A DNA stretch of 50,636 nt from an uncultured Rhodocyclaceae bacterium (GCA_907163075.1 CAJQTY010000003.1:1-50636), one strand, 5' to 3'. Positions 18,226-26,935 are shown, counted from the stretch's first letter. Made by a program: numbers and translations. Notes: generated by a model from the letters alone, not told the origin.

Positions 18226-18660
18226 ATGGGAATATCGTGCCGCATGTTTCTCCTCGATATGGACGACAGCCTCTATCGCCTGCCGAACGCCAAGTTCAAC
18301 CAAATACTCCGCGACCCGACCAGTTGTCGCTTCACCCGTTTTGCTGGAACTCGGATGCGGATGACCGACGTCGCCGTAGAACTCATTGACCGACAGCCGA
18401 TTCGAGTCGTCTGGATAACGTTCGGGTTTCTTGCCTTTGATGATGACGGTTACTTCGACCTCGCCGCTTATGATCGCCATCAACGCGCCCGCGCGGAGTT
18501 GGCTTTAGCTCTCCCGACCACTGAGCCCAAAAGTGAAAGAATGGTCGTCGAGGCTGCCAATCGCTTCGTGGCCCAAGGCGGTCGCTGGACGCCATCAAGA
18601 GCTTTGCAGCAGCGTATTGACGCGGCGGCGCTAGAGCAAGTGAAATGCGCCCGGCTTTAG
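18226..18660 (+). CDS. Protein of unknown function beside the wHTH gene
   Basis: 144 residues with no membrane segment or signal peptide. Recognisable text includes LDMDDSLYRLPNAKFNQIL near the start and DRQPIRVVWITFGFLAFDDDG in the middle. A short ATG start at 18226 or slightly inside (18241/18259) are all possible; no strong ribosome site helps the choice. Codon use is coding-like. Family not recognised. It and the preceding wHTH gene form a probable two-gene unit in the left flank of the conjugative element. Confidence 0.55.
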   Translation: MGISCRMFLLDMDDSLYRLPNAKFNQILRDPTSCRFTRFAGTRMRMTDVAVELIDRQPIRVVWITFGFLAFDDDGYFDLAAYDRHQRARAELALALPTTEPKSERMVVEAANRFVAQGGRWTPSRALQQRIDAAALEQVKCARL

Positions 18661-18703
18661 TTCGGTCTAATCTGCCCCGCTCCTGATCAGCACGCCACAC
18701 AAT

Positions 18704-18732
18704 CAGACTCCGATCAACCCCGAAGGAGTCTG
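18704..18732 (+). promoter_or_regulatory. Inverted repeat enclosing the integrase ribosome-binding site
   Basis: CAGACTCC (18704-18711) and GGAGTCTG (18725-18732) are a perfect 8-base inverted repeat with a 13-base loop. The GGAG of the right arm is the ribosome-binding site for the ATG at 18735 (6 bases away). Folding of the mRNA would hide it, so translation of the downstream gene may be held off unless the hairpin opens. Confidence 0.6.
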
Positions 18733-18734
18733 AC

Positions 18735-19070
18735 ATGGAATCCAATCAAACGAGGGAACCCTGGAACAAAGGAAGCCTGATTGAGCAGAAGCCGCCGCTC
18801 AAGCCCAAAGACATCTGGGCTATCCACATTCGTCTTCAAAACGCCCATCAGGTTCGAGATTTGCCGATGTTCAATCTCGCCATCGACAGCAAGTTGCGCG
18901 GCGGCGACCTCGTCAATCTTCGCGTTTGCGACATCACCCATGGGAACCAGATTTTGACTCGCACGATGACCGGCAGTTGCAGTATTCCGCAAGCGACGGC
19001 ATCAATCGATCCTTGCGTATGGCAAGAAGATCGGTTGCCAATTTTTTTTGCAAATGCAATTGCCATCTAA
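18735..19070 (+). pseudogene. Tyrosine recombinase (integrase), truncated
   Basis: The first about 76 residues match a widespread family of short tyrosine recombinases: LIEQKPPLKPKDIWAIHIRL, NLAIDSKLRGGDLVNLRV with the first catalytic-region arginine (KLRG), and HGNQ. In intact relatives the chain continues for about 130 more residues with the H-x-x-R and tyrosine motifs. Here similarity stops near 18,965 and about 35 unrelated residues follow before the stop. No catalytic tyrosine remains, so it cannot recombine DNA. It marks the left border region of the conjugative element and may be a relic of an earlier insertion rather than the element's own integrase. Confidence 0.8.
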
Positions 19071-19196
19071 TATCGTAAATGGATATGCTATCCGTCGCCC
19101 TGACCAACTCATCGCAAAAAATCGCTCACGAGCGGTTCACTCCGCCGATGGCTGAGACGCTAGCCGTACGACCAGGGCTAACCGGAGGATAGACTC

Positions 19197-19496
19197 ATGA
19201 GTCATGTGACGCTTTCCGATGCCGAGTGGATCAACTTGAACGTGCTTGCCGTCATTCATGCGGGTCTTCAGCACGACCGGCCTTCGACCTGCTGCAAGTT
19301 TGCACTCGACGTCAAACAGGCCGACTACCTCAATGGATTAAGTCTCGGCGATCTGTGGTCTCTGGTAATTCACGTGGGTGACACGACCCTGTTCCCTCCA
19401 CGCGCCGATCTGCTGACCTTGTTGACTATCCCACGGCCATTGGCTGGACCGTTGGCGCTGGTCCATCCCCCCACTCCGATGGGAATCCGCCTTTAG
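19197..19496 (+). CDS. FlhD-like activator subunit (SetD/AcaD type)
   Basis: 99 residues. The region INLNVLAVIHAGLQHD...CCKFALDVKQADYLNGLSL follows the E. coli FlhD pattern (DINLSYLLLAQ..., FRLGI, LAALTL) through about residue 65, with a divergent proline-rich tail. Together with the next gene it should form a FlhD-FlhC type complex, as SetCD does in SXT/R391 and AcaCD in IncA/C, which switches on conjugation operons with sigma-70 RNA polymerase. GGAGGAT lies 8 bases before the ATG at 19198. Its place just upstream of the transfer genes supports the master-activator role. Confidence 0.75.
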   Translation: MSHVTLSDAEWINLNVLAVIHAGLQHDRPSTCCKFALDVKQADYLNGLSLGDLWSLVIHVGDTTLFPPRADLLTLLTIPRPLAGPLALVHPPTPMGIRL

Positions 19497-19508
19497 CACC
19501 GAACGCCG

Positions 19509-20147
19509 ATGTCCACCCGAGGCGACCGGCATCTGTGGGCCATTCAATTGGCAAAGCACCTGGCCGCGCTTGGTGCTCGACTGAAAACGATCCATCTCAT
19601 CACCGGCATTCAACCTCGCCAGGTACAGAGTCTGTTCTTCCCCGATGCCCGCTCCATCCCACGCGGACGCGCCCCCGATTCAGCCGAGTGGTACCACGGA
19701 GCCAATCTCATCCTGCGTACCGATGCCTGCATCATCGGCGCCAAGTACAAACAATTGCGCAACCAAGGGCTCACCGCTGGCGAATCCCTGATCCTTGCCT
19801 ACCGATCCTACCAGGCGGCCACGTTACCGCCGTACCGTATCAGTCTCGACCGTGCCTTCAATCTTGTTTCCTACATTGACGGCATCTGGCTGGCTCGCGA
19901 GCCGACGCTGTCCATTTTGACCTGCTCGGCCTGTAACTGTGAGTTCATAGCGGCCGTCGGCACCGTGACGCCACCCGGCGAAGCGTGCCTTTTCTGCAAG
20001 CTGGTGGAACGTTTCCATGTAGACCATCGCATCCAGGCGTCCTACCCGGTTCACCCCGTCATCGACATGGCCGAACATCAATTGGGAATGCTCGCGCTCT
20101 TGCACAAGCTGAACCCCGGTGCCGAAGGCAATACCCCCAACGAATAG
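19509..20147 (+). CDS. FlhC-like transcriptional activator (SetC/AcaC type)
   Basis: 212 residues with clear FlhC-family text: AIQLAKHLAALGARLKTIHL at 11-30 (E. coli IQLAMELITLGARLQML), SLILAYRSY near 93-101, DRAFNLVSYI near 114-123, and a zinc site with C139-x2-C142 and C160-x2-C163, almost the same spacing as in FlhC. FlhC supplies DNA binding in the heterocomplex. It follows the FlhD-like gene by 12 bases and precedes traI by 78 bases. Known relatives in SXT and IncA/C elements are required for transfer. Target operators were not identified here. Confidence 0.85.
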   Translation: MSTRGDRHLWAIQLAKHLAALGARLKTIHLITGIQPRQVQSLFFPDARSIPRGRAPDSAEWYHGANLILRTDACIIGAKYKQLRNQGLTAGESLILAYRSYQAATLPPYRISLDRAFNLVSYIDGIWLAREPTLSILTCSACNCEFIAAVGTVTPPGEACLFCKLVERFHVDHRIQASYPVHPVIDMAEHQLGMLALLHKLNPGAEGNTPNE

Positions 20148-20225
20148 ACCCCGTTTCGGCGCGACACGCGAAGCCGCCGGCCGAAGAATGGCGCTTCGTC
20201 CTGCTTCTGGAATCGTTATGCCGCC

Positions 20226-21896
20226 ATGGCCGCCACACCAACACCTATCAGTTACTACCCAGCCTCAGACCCGGGCTTCGCCGCACTGCCGGTCAATGAT
20301 CTGCTGGCCAACGAAGCGGACCTGATCGCACGCATCAAGTTATGCTACGGCACTGATCGGGACAGTTTCGAACGCGACGTGCTGCCGCTGGTGCGCCGCT
20401 ATTCCGCCTGCGTTCATCTGTTACCGGCAACTGCCGACAACTACTTCAGCACGCCCGGTGGACTCTTGCGGCTTGGTCTGGAGACCGCTTTCTTCAGTCT
20501 ACAAGGGACCGACGCGCACATCTTCTCGGGGCAGATGAGCATCTCGGCCCGCCGACAACTGGAACCGCGCTGGCGGCATGCGACCTTCATTGCTGGCCTG
20601 TGCTGCGAACTGCATCGACTGATGAGTCATGTCATCGTCACCAATGCCGTCGGCGACACTTGGCCGGCCTTTCTGTTGCCACTGGCAGACTGGCTGGCGG
20701 CCCGTAGCTCGGAGCGCTACTTCCTGCGCTGGCGCCCTCACGCTGTCGAAACACGCGGATTGGGCCTGTTCGCCCTACCCCATGTGGTGCCGCCTGCGGT
20801 AATTGCTGACCTATCCGAGGGCAACACAGTCATCGTGCCGCACCTGTTGGCCAGTATCAGTGGCATCCCGGTCTATCGCGAACACAACATCCTGGACGAA
20901 CTTGTCCGCCGCTCGCTGGCGTTGGTCATCGACCGCAACCTGGCGGCCAGCGCCGACCGCTACGGTTCGCCACAGTATGGATCACATTTGGAACGCTATC
21001 TGGTCGATGCCCTGCGACGGTTGGCCAGTGACGACTCCGCCTGGGTCGCCAATCGCGAGAAATCTCGACTATGGTTCGGGCAGGACGGACTGTTCCTGAT
21101 CTGGCCCGGTGCGGCCGAGGATGTCCACCAGTTGCTCGAGGCCGATCAACTGGCCGGCATTCCCAAGGCTCCCGAAACCATGCTGGAACTCCTCATAGCC
21201 GCTGGGGTATTCGAAGCGGCAGCGGCGAGCCGCTCGACCTGGTCCATCCAGCCGCCCGGTGCCAGGATCCCGTTGGAAGCCGTCAAGCTCTCGGCGCCGG
21301 ACATTCTCCTCGCGGGGATCGATCCACCACCGGCCGCTCTGCTCCAGGCGCTCGAATTTACGCCGATGCAGACCCCTGCCCCAGTTAATCAGCAAAAGTC
21401 AGCACCTCCGCCAGCCCCGGTGAAAATCGGCACACAGTTGTCGCTGATTCCTCCGCCTGAACCCGTTGCCAACGGTGAGACACTGTCGCTGCCGGTCGTA
21501 GAAACGCCCAAGCCTGCCTTGTCGGAATCTGTTTCAGCATCGCCCTCTGCGCGATTCGGCCTGCAGGCCCCGATGCGCTTGACTCAACTGGTACGAGATG
21601 TCCTGGCCGATGCTGTCCGTACGCTCAATGATGACCTGGGTCCGGCCACCGTCTGCACTATCGCCCAAGGGGTGTTCGTGCCTCTCGAGGAATTTGCACG
21701 ACACGGTGTCCAGCCCTCGCTGGCCATGCGTGCGCTCATGGAAACGAACATGCTCGTAAACACGAGCAGCGACGGCCCGCCGACGCTGTCGCGCGAATTC
21801 AATGGCAAACCTGCCATCGGCATCGTGCTTGACCCACGCTACGTCGATGGCCTCGATCTGGCCGGCTTTGCCGCACCACCTGCGGAGAAAAACTGA
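20226..21896 (+). CDS. traI: TraI-like MOBH-family protein with degenerate metal motif
   Basis: 556 residues: an N-terminal TraI_2 (HD-like) domain to about 320, a proline-rich linker near 380-440, and a C-terminal TraI_2_C-type winged-helix domain near 440-550. In MOBH relaxases the motif is H-Q-x2-P-A-S-E-x-H-H-H-x3-G-G-x3-H; here the matching text is HLLPATADNYFSTPGGLLRL at 64-83, so the three histidines read NYF and the last one L. The HD step (AGLLHDxGK in relatives) reads AGLCCELHR at 123-131. The fold seems kept and the metal ligands lost. It overlaps nothing upstream and is followed one base later by traD. It may be an accessory protein rather than an active relaxase. Confidence 0.8.
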   Translation: MAATPTPISYYPASDPGFAALPVNDLLANEADLIARIKLCYGTDRDSFERDVLPLVRRYSACVHLLPATADNYFSTPGGLLRLGLETAFFSLQGTDAHIFSGQMSISARRQLEPRWRHATFIAGLCCELHRLMSHVIVTNAVGDTWPAFLLPLADWLAARSSERYFLRWRPHAVETRGLGLFALPHVVPPAVIADLSEGNTVIVPHLLASISGIPVYREHNILDELVRRSLALVIDRNLAASADRYGSPQYGSHLERYLVDALRRLASDDSAWVANREKSRLWFGQDGLFLIWPGAAEDVHQLLEADQLAGIPKAPETMLELLIAAGVFEAAAASRSTWSIQPPGARIPLEAVKLSAPDILLAGIDPPPAALLQALEFTPMQTPAPVNQQKSAPPPAPVKIGTQLSLIPPPEPVANGETLSLPVVETPKPALSESVSASPSARFGLQAPMRLTQLVRDVLADAVRTLNDDLGPATVCTIAQGVFVPLEEFARHGVQPSLAMRALMETNMLVNTSSDGPPTLSREFNGKPAIGIVLDPRYVDGLDLAGFAAPPAEKN

Positions 21897-21897
21897 G

Positions 21898-23805
21898 ATG
21901 CTGATTCGACGTTACGAAATGCCGTGGCGCCGAGCCTACGAAGTTTATTCCGGCCTCGTCTGGTGGCTGGCTCTACTGTATTTCGTGAGTGTGGGCGTGG
22001 TCGGTTCACTTCCCCGGCAACTAGCGTTGCCGCTATCCCTACTCTGCTTCTCGATGGGTGTACTACGGATCGCTCAGGCTTTACGCATGCTGATCTTGCG
22101 CGCTTCCCTCGGCGGACGTGGCATCGAGATCATTGGCACCGATGAACTGAGCAGGTGGTGCAAGGACCCGGCCTCGGTGTTCCTGGGGTTCGGCTTCGAA
22201 TGGCGGCCAGAGCATTCGCAACGGCTCTACGAACTCGCCAAGATCAACTATCAGGACTACGCCGTTTCACCGTGCCTGCTGCAACTCCTGGGCTATGACA
22301 ACAAGCCTCAGCCCGATGCCGAAATCGGTCTGCCCTACATCCATGGCGTCGAACCAAAGGAAGTCCCTCTGCACCGACCGCTGCAGAACTTCGAGGGCGG
22401 CACCCTGCTGGTCGGAACAACCCAATCCGGCAAAGGGGTAGCGTTGGCCAACCTGATCACCCAGGCCATCCGGCGCGGCGACGTGGTGATCGTCATTGAC
22501 CCGAAGAACAGCCGCCGGCTCAAGCGCGTGGTCGAGCGCGCCTGCGCAGACTACCGCGAGCCGGACACTTTCATGGAATTCCACCCCGCTTTTCCGGAAC
22601 GCGGGGTACGACTCGACTTCACCTTCAACTGGCAGAAACCCACCGAAATCGCCTCGCGTATCCAGTCGATCATGCCACCGGACACCGCCGGCGCGTTTTC
22701 GGCCTTCGGCTGGGATGCGGTCAACGTCGTGGTGCAGGGTCTGGTCGAAATCGAAGAGCGACCGAACCTGATGAAGCTCACCAAGTACATCGAAGGCGGC
22801 ATCGAGCCGGTACTGGAAGGATCGCTGCGCCGCTTTTATGACCAGACGCTGGGCGCGGGCTGGCGCGAACTGCCCGAGATGAAAAAAATGCTGCACGAGG
22901 CCCATCGCGGCAACATGAAACGGCCGTCAGAAGCGGCCAGCGCCGACCTGATGGCCTTCGTCGCTTACTACGAGCACCACATTGCGCAAAACCAGCGCAA
23001 CAAGGTCATCGACGCCCAGGTGCGGACTTTCCGCCACAATCGCGAGCATTACCAAAAGATCACCGCCAACCTGCTGCCCATCCTGTCGATGCTTACCTCG
23101 GGCGACCTCGGACGCAGCCTCTCGCCCGACCCGTTTGATGCGGACGACACGCGGCCGATCATGAATTTCGAGAAAATCGAGCGCGCCGGTCATGTGCTCT
23201 ACATGTGCCTCGATTCACTGCCCGATCCGTCCGTCGCCTCAGCCATCGGTGCCCTGGCGCTCGCTGATCAGGCGGCGCGCGCCGGCATGCGCTACAACCT
23301 GGGCAGCTACCAGCGTATCGCGCTGTTCGTCGATGAAGTGTCCAATGTCATCAACCAGCCGCTGATCGAGATTCTCAACAAGGGCGCCGAAGGCGGGATT
23401 TTCACCACCTGTGCAATGCAGACCCTGGCCGATCTGGCCAAGCGGTTGGGCAGCGAGAATGCGGCGCGCATGGCGCTGGGCAACTTGAACAACCTGATCG
23501 CGTTGCGCACCAAAGACCGACCGACACAGGACTTCGTCGTCGAGACCTTCGGCAAGACGGCCATCCACACGGTACGGGTTGGTCTGAGCCACGGCTCGGA
23601 TACCCATCTCGGCGACTTCTCGTCGAGCTATTCCACCCAGCTTTCCGAGAGTTTCGAGGAGATGGTGCCGGCCGACGTGCTGGGCAAACTGCCCAATCTC
23701 CAGTATTTCGCCTCGGTATCCGGGGGGCGCATCATCAAGGGCCGGTTTCCGATCCTCGATCCAGATGCAGCCCCGCACCGTGCCCCCGCGATGGCGGCAG
23801 CATGA
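21898..23805 (+). CDS. traD: Type IV coupling protein TraD
   Basis: 635 residues, the membrane-anchored ATPase that brings the relaxosome to the secretion channel. Two hydrophobic helices lie at about 18-38 and 43-66. Walker A GTTQSGKG is at 173-180, VIVIDPKN at 197-204, and a Walker B-type IALFVDEVSN near 474-483. The C-terminal part carries the typical GRIIKGRFPIL. The start at 21898 follows a GGAGA site within the traI 3' end; the longer frame reads into traI sequence. Most similar in organisation to SXT/IncA/C TraD. It overlaps the next gene by 4 bases. Confidence 0.95.
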   Translation: MLIRRYEMPWRRAYEVYSGLVWWLALLYFVSVGVVGSLPRQLALPLSLLCFSMGVLRIAQALRMLILRASLGGRGIEIIGTDELSRWCKDPASVFLGFGFEWRPEHSQRLYELAKINYQDYAVSPCLLQLLGYDNKPQPDAEIGLPYIHGVEPKEVPLHRPLQNFEGGTLLVGTTQSGKGVALANLITQAIRRGDVVIVIDPKNSRRLKRVVERACADYREPDTFMEFHPAFPERGVRLDFTFNWQKPTEIASRIQSIMPPDTAGAFSAFGWDAVNVVVQGLVEIEERPNLMKLTKYIEGGIEPVLEGSLRRFYDQTLGAGWRELPEMKKMLHEAHRGNMKRPSEAASADLMAFVAYYEHHIAQNQRNKVIDAQVRTFRHNREHYQKITANLLPILSMLTSGDLGRSLSPDPFDADDTRPIMNFEKIERAGHVLYMCLDSLPDPSVASAIGALALADQAARAGMRYNLGSYQRIALFVDEVSNVINQPLIEILNKGAEGGIFTTCAMQTLADLAKRLGSENAARMALGNLNNLIALRTKDRPTQDFVVETFGKTAIHTVRVGLSHGSDTHLGDFSSSYSTQLSESFEEMVPADVLGKLPNLQYFASVSGGRIIKGRFPILDPDAAPHRAPAMAAA

Positions 23806-24425
23806 TCCGCGTCGTCACGGTAGTGTCGCTGGTGATTCTCCTTATCCTGGTGTTGTATGTGCCTGCGGTTCATCCGCCGCAACGCTTCCTGGCGCAGCTG
23901 CGCGCCGAACAGGAGGTAGCCACTGCGTACTGGGGTGCCGAGCCCGCCATCCGCATGCTGAATCGGGCGGTGAACATGCAGGCGGCAATGACAGGCGTCA
24001 CTCCGATTCCCGCGGCCAAGGATGCGCCGTCCATAGCCGACGTAAACGGCGCGGTGTCACGGGAAATGTCCTCGGTCAATCAGCGGCTTTTCAACAACAG
24101 CTACTTTCGTTCTGTGGACGCCTTGCTACTACTCGCCAGTTATCGGCTGTCCACCCTGCTCGAATGGCTACCCTGGCTGGCCGCATTCGTTCTGACGGCG
24201 ATAGTCGACGGTGGATTCACACGGTTGATCAAAGCCAAGGAGTTCCGGCAACACGATCCGGAAATGTTCGCGCTGCATGCCAGCCTCGGCATCGTGGTGG
24301 TGTGTGCGACCGTCATCGGCTTCGTGCTGCCGGTGACTCTGCATCCGCTGTTACTGCCATGCGTGCCGCTGGTGGTTGGCGTGCTGGCGGGACGCGCGCT
24401 GGGGTGTTTTCATCGGCGGGGCTAG
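23802..24425 (+). CDS. traJ: TraJ-like membrane protein (DUF4400 type)
   Basis: 207 residues with an N-terminal membrane helix (about 4-22), a periplasmic-looking segment (about 30-100), a hydrophobic pair near 105-145, and two further helices near 170-205. In SXT/R391 and IncA/C elements a DUF4400 protein follows traD in this position and is called TraJ or s043; here it overlaps traD as ATGA. Its exact role is unknown, and a link between coupling protein and channel is the usual suggestion. Confidence 0.8.
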   Translation: MIRVVTVVSLVILLILVLYVPAVHPPQRFLAQLRAEQEVATAYWGAEPAIRMLNRAVNMQAAMTGVTPIPAAKDAPSIADVNGAVSREMSSVNQRLFNNSYFRSVDALLLLASYRLSTLLEWLPWLAAFVLTAIVDGGFTRLIKAKEFRQHDPEMFALHASLGIVVVCATVIGFVLPVTLHPLLLPCVPLVVGVLAGRALGCFHRRG

Positions 24426-24775
24426 ATCTACGGACACGATCGAAAATAATCAAGCAATGTGGCGGTAGGCAGACGCGTTCCATGCGCAGCCCCCGACATT
24501 CAGGGACTGTACTGGATTTCCCGGCAAAATGACCGGTCACGAGCCATGATGTTATTCGGCGACCGCGTTGACACCACGACGTTGATACCGCGGTGCACCT
24601 CACGAAACGAGTTGCTGGATATGAACGCCTATGCCGAAGTACTGGCTTTGGCGAACCGGATCGGCGTCATGCTAATTGCGGGGAAATCCTGACGGACAAG
24701 ACACCAATCTTCTATTCTCGGTAACAGCCTATTCCACCAAGGGTGAACGAGGACATCGCCAGGAACCAGAAACAA
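24426..24775. other. Intergenic stretch after traJ
   Basis: A 77-codon open frame (24459-24692) ends here but has no recognised family, no clear ribosome site and mixed codon use. Nothing else is seen. The gap separates the relaxase-coupling operon from two genes on the other strand and is a plausible cargo insertion point. Confidence 0.5.
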
Positions 24776-25192
24776 TCACAGACGCGCATTCCTCCGTTGT
24801 ACCTCGATGGCTTCTAGCCGCTCTTTGGCCAATTCCGGATGATCCATCCAAGCGTCACCCGGATAGCGAACACGCACACGAAACAACCACGGAGACAAGG
24901 CCACAAACAAACAGATCAATGCCCCCATAGTTGTGATACTTCTCATCCGTTCACCGTACCCGTCCAAGCTTGCCAATATCTGACCCGCTATCGAGAAATC
25001 GTGCCAGCACCAATCCATCAGCATCAGTCCCGCGACCGAGAATGAAAGGCTGGCAAGCGCTGCCATCTCATCTCGTTCCTCACGCTCTTTGGCTTCTGCC
25101 TTCTCGACCTGCAATATCCAGAACGTATCTTTGTCTCTGAGCGCACATAGTTTTGCATCAATCACCTTAACCTGCCCCCAGAAATCTGCCAA
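24776..25192 (-). CDS. Two-helix membrane protein of unknown function, second of pair
   Basis: 138 residues: an amphipathic, charge-rich N-terminal half with a coiled-coil-like KAEAKEREERDEMAAL near 30-45, a membrane helix at about 47-66, a second at about 88-108 (MGALICLFVALSPWLFRV), and a charged cytoplasmic tail ending RLEAIEVQRRNARL. Family not recognised. Its start lies 26 bases inside the preceding gene in another frame, a translationally coupled layout. Opposite orientation to all tra genes suggests cargo. Possible roles such as entry exclusion or defence are guesses. Confidence 0.7.
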   Translation of the reverse strand: MADFWGQVKVIDAKLCALRDKDTFWILQVEKAEAKEREERDEMAALASLSFSVAGLMLMDWCWHDFSIAGQILASLDGYGERMRSITTMGALICLFVALSPWLFRVRVRYPGDAWMDHPELAKERLEAIEVQRRNARL

Positions 25193-25487
25193 GCCGGGTA
25201 TTACTCACTGACGAGACCACGTACTCCACGAAGTAGCGCACTAGCGGTGAAAGTGCAGCCATCCAAAAGACATAGGCCACCGCTGCAAGACCGAGCTTGG
25301 CGATACTGCCAGCGCCGAACATCGACCAGTCCACTGTCAGAACATTTCGATTGGTGATCCATGCCATGGAAATATCGAATGCAATGGCCACTGAAAGCAA
25401 AGCTAATGCGAATCGAAATTCGGTCACCTTGTCGAGCAGCCGCAATCCTTGTTCCGTAGCGCCTTTTACTGCACTTCCTGCATCCAT
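25167..25487 (-). CDS. Two-helix membrane protein of unknown function, first of pair
   Basis: 106 residues with an N-terminal amphipathic stretch (GATEQGLRLLDKVTEF), a membrane helix at about 25-45 (LALLSVAIAFDISMAWIT) and a second at about 66-85 (LGLAAVAYVFWMAALSPLV), then a basic tail. No catalytic motif. A GGAG-like site precedes the ATG. It overlaps the next gene by 26 bases, so the two are probably made together. Family not recognised. Confidence 0.7.
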   Translation of the reverse strand: MDAGSAVKGATEQGLRLLDKVTEFRFALALLSVAIAFDISMAWITNRNVLTVDWSMFGAGSIAKLGLAAVAYVFWMAALSPLVRYFVEYVVSSVSNTRLGRFLGAG

Positions 25488-25693
25488 CCTCTTTCTCCCT
25501 CATGTTGATTGACTCTGCCAATTCACGACCCCATCAGCAAGATTGTAGAGTCCAATTGCTCGGATCATCGTGTGCTTTGATGCCGAAACCCCGTCCAAAA
25601 TAGCACCATTCTAAAGAGACGCTATAACCTCAACTGCCTATCCTTCGATCATGGCATGGAGCAATACGTTGCCACTGAATCGAGGTAAGCCAC

Positions 25694-26191
25694 ATGTTCA
25701 CCACCACACCGACGACTCGCCTGCACATCACCACACTGCCCTCACAGGAGACCGGCCCGCAAGATGTCATCGAAACACGCCTGTGGCTTAATGAGCACGA
25801 CTGGCTCTATGGCCTGCTGCGCAGTGAAGACAACGTGTCGCCAACTTTCCGCTTTCCTGACCTGATCAGCGCCTGCATCTCGCTGGTTTTCGCGGATCAG
25901 GATGCCTCTGCGCGTATCTTCCAGTTTCTCGGAACCAAACTGGTTCTTCGCTCGCCTCAAACGCCACGCCGCCGCGAATCGATGTGGCGGCCGCAATACC
26001 AGTTGCTTTTGGACCTGCAGCGCTCACCGGCCAACCGGCACCCTAACCCCAAGTTCCAACTCGACCAACTGACGACAGCCTGCGTCGCCCTATGCCAAGA
26101 GTTGGATAAATCGGGTGAAAGCATCTTGCAGCAAGCACGCCGCAACATGGCAGCGCGAACACAGCAGGGACGGACAGCGCTACCAAGTTGA
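25694..26191 (+). CDS. Protein of unknown function with a twofold internal repeat
   Basis: 165 residues, soluble, no signal peptide. Two segments look alike: FRFPDLISACISLVFADQD near 53-71 and FQLDQLTTACVALCQELDK near 118-136, each followed by helix-rich text, suggesting a duplicated small helical unit. The ribosome site AGGTAAG precedes the ATG. It stands alone between the opposite-strand membrane pair and the lytic transglycosylase, in the plus direction of the tra genes. No family is recognised; a small DNA-binding or accessory transfer protein is possible but unproven. Confidence 0.65.
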   Translation: MFTTTPTTRLHITTLPSQETGPQDVIETRLWLNEHDWLYGLLRSEDNVSPTFRFPDLISACISLVFADQDASARIFQFLGTKLVLRSPQTPRRRESMWRPQYQLLLDLQRSPANRHPNPKFQLDQLTTACVALCQELDKSGESILQQARRNMAARTQQGRTALPS

Positions 26192-26395
26192 GACTTGCCT
26201 CATCCCAGCCACTGCCCATGATTGACATTCATTAGTCCCTTACTCTGATCCTGTCCCACTCGCTCAACGTCACCCTGCCCGGCTAGCCACCGGACCGACC
26301 CGAACCTGACCCTGACCGTCCGCGTACTGCCGATGGCCCAGACCTCACTGCCCGCTACCCGGCGGGTCATTCCGGTTCCGTTGGAGAGGTGACAC

Positions 26396-26935
26396 ATGCG
26401 TCTGGCGCAACTTGCAGCCTGGGCCGTCCTGGCAACCACGCCCAACTGGGCGTGGGCTTGCTGGGACGATGCTGCCCAGCGCTACGGAGTATCAGCCGAC
26501 CTGCTTTATGCCATGGCCCGGGTCGAGTCAAACTTGAACTTCAAGGCCGTCAATCGTTCGCACATCCAACGCACTGGTTCCTACGACATCGGGTTGATGC
26601 AGGTCAACAGCAGCCATCTTTCGACTTTGTCTCGTTACGGCATCAAGGAAGTTGATCTCTTCAATCCCTGTACCAACATCCAGGTCGGCGCCTGGCTCCT
26701 GGCCGATCTCTTTTCCCGCCATGGAGAGACCTGGGATGCTGTCGGTGCCTATAACGCCTCCTGCTCGCAACTCAAAGAAGAGGCGTGCGCTGCGGCACGC
26801 GCCAAATACGCCTGGCAGGTGTACCGCCAATTGCCCGCGCAACGTCGCGTCTGGCCTGTCACGGGGATGCCGGTAGTCAGGCAGACGAACCCCGCTGAGG
26901 CGTTCGCCCTGATGATGGTGAAGGTGTCGCCATGA
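26396..26935 (+). CDS. Lytic transglycosylase of the transfer operon
   Basis: 179 residues with a signal peptide (cleavage likely after AWA, residue about 21) and an SLT domain: catalytic glutamate E44 in ARVESNLN, GLMQVNSSHL near 68-77, and AVGAYNASC near 115-123. It cuts peptidoglycan to make room for the mating channel. In SXT-like elements a similar enzyme is encoded with the transfer genes. GGAG lies 7-10 bases before the ATG. Its stop overlaps the next gene's start as ATGA. First gene of the long T4SS operon. Confidence 0.92.
   Translation: MRLAQLAAWAVLATTPNWAWACWDDAAQRYGVSADLLYAMARVESNLNFKAVNRSHIQRTGSYDIGLMQVNSSHLSTLSRYGIKEVDLFNPCTNIQVGAWLLADLFSRHGETWDAVGAYNASCSQLKEEACAAARAKYAWQVYRQLPAQRRVWPVTGMPVVRQTNPAEAFALMMVKVSP

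Noticed and set aside
24676-24930. 84-codon plus-strand open frame
   Set aside because: Overlaps the better supported membrane protein gene on the minus strand and has no family.
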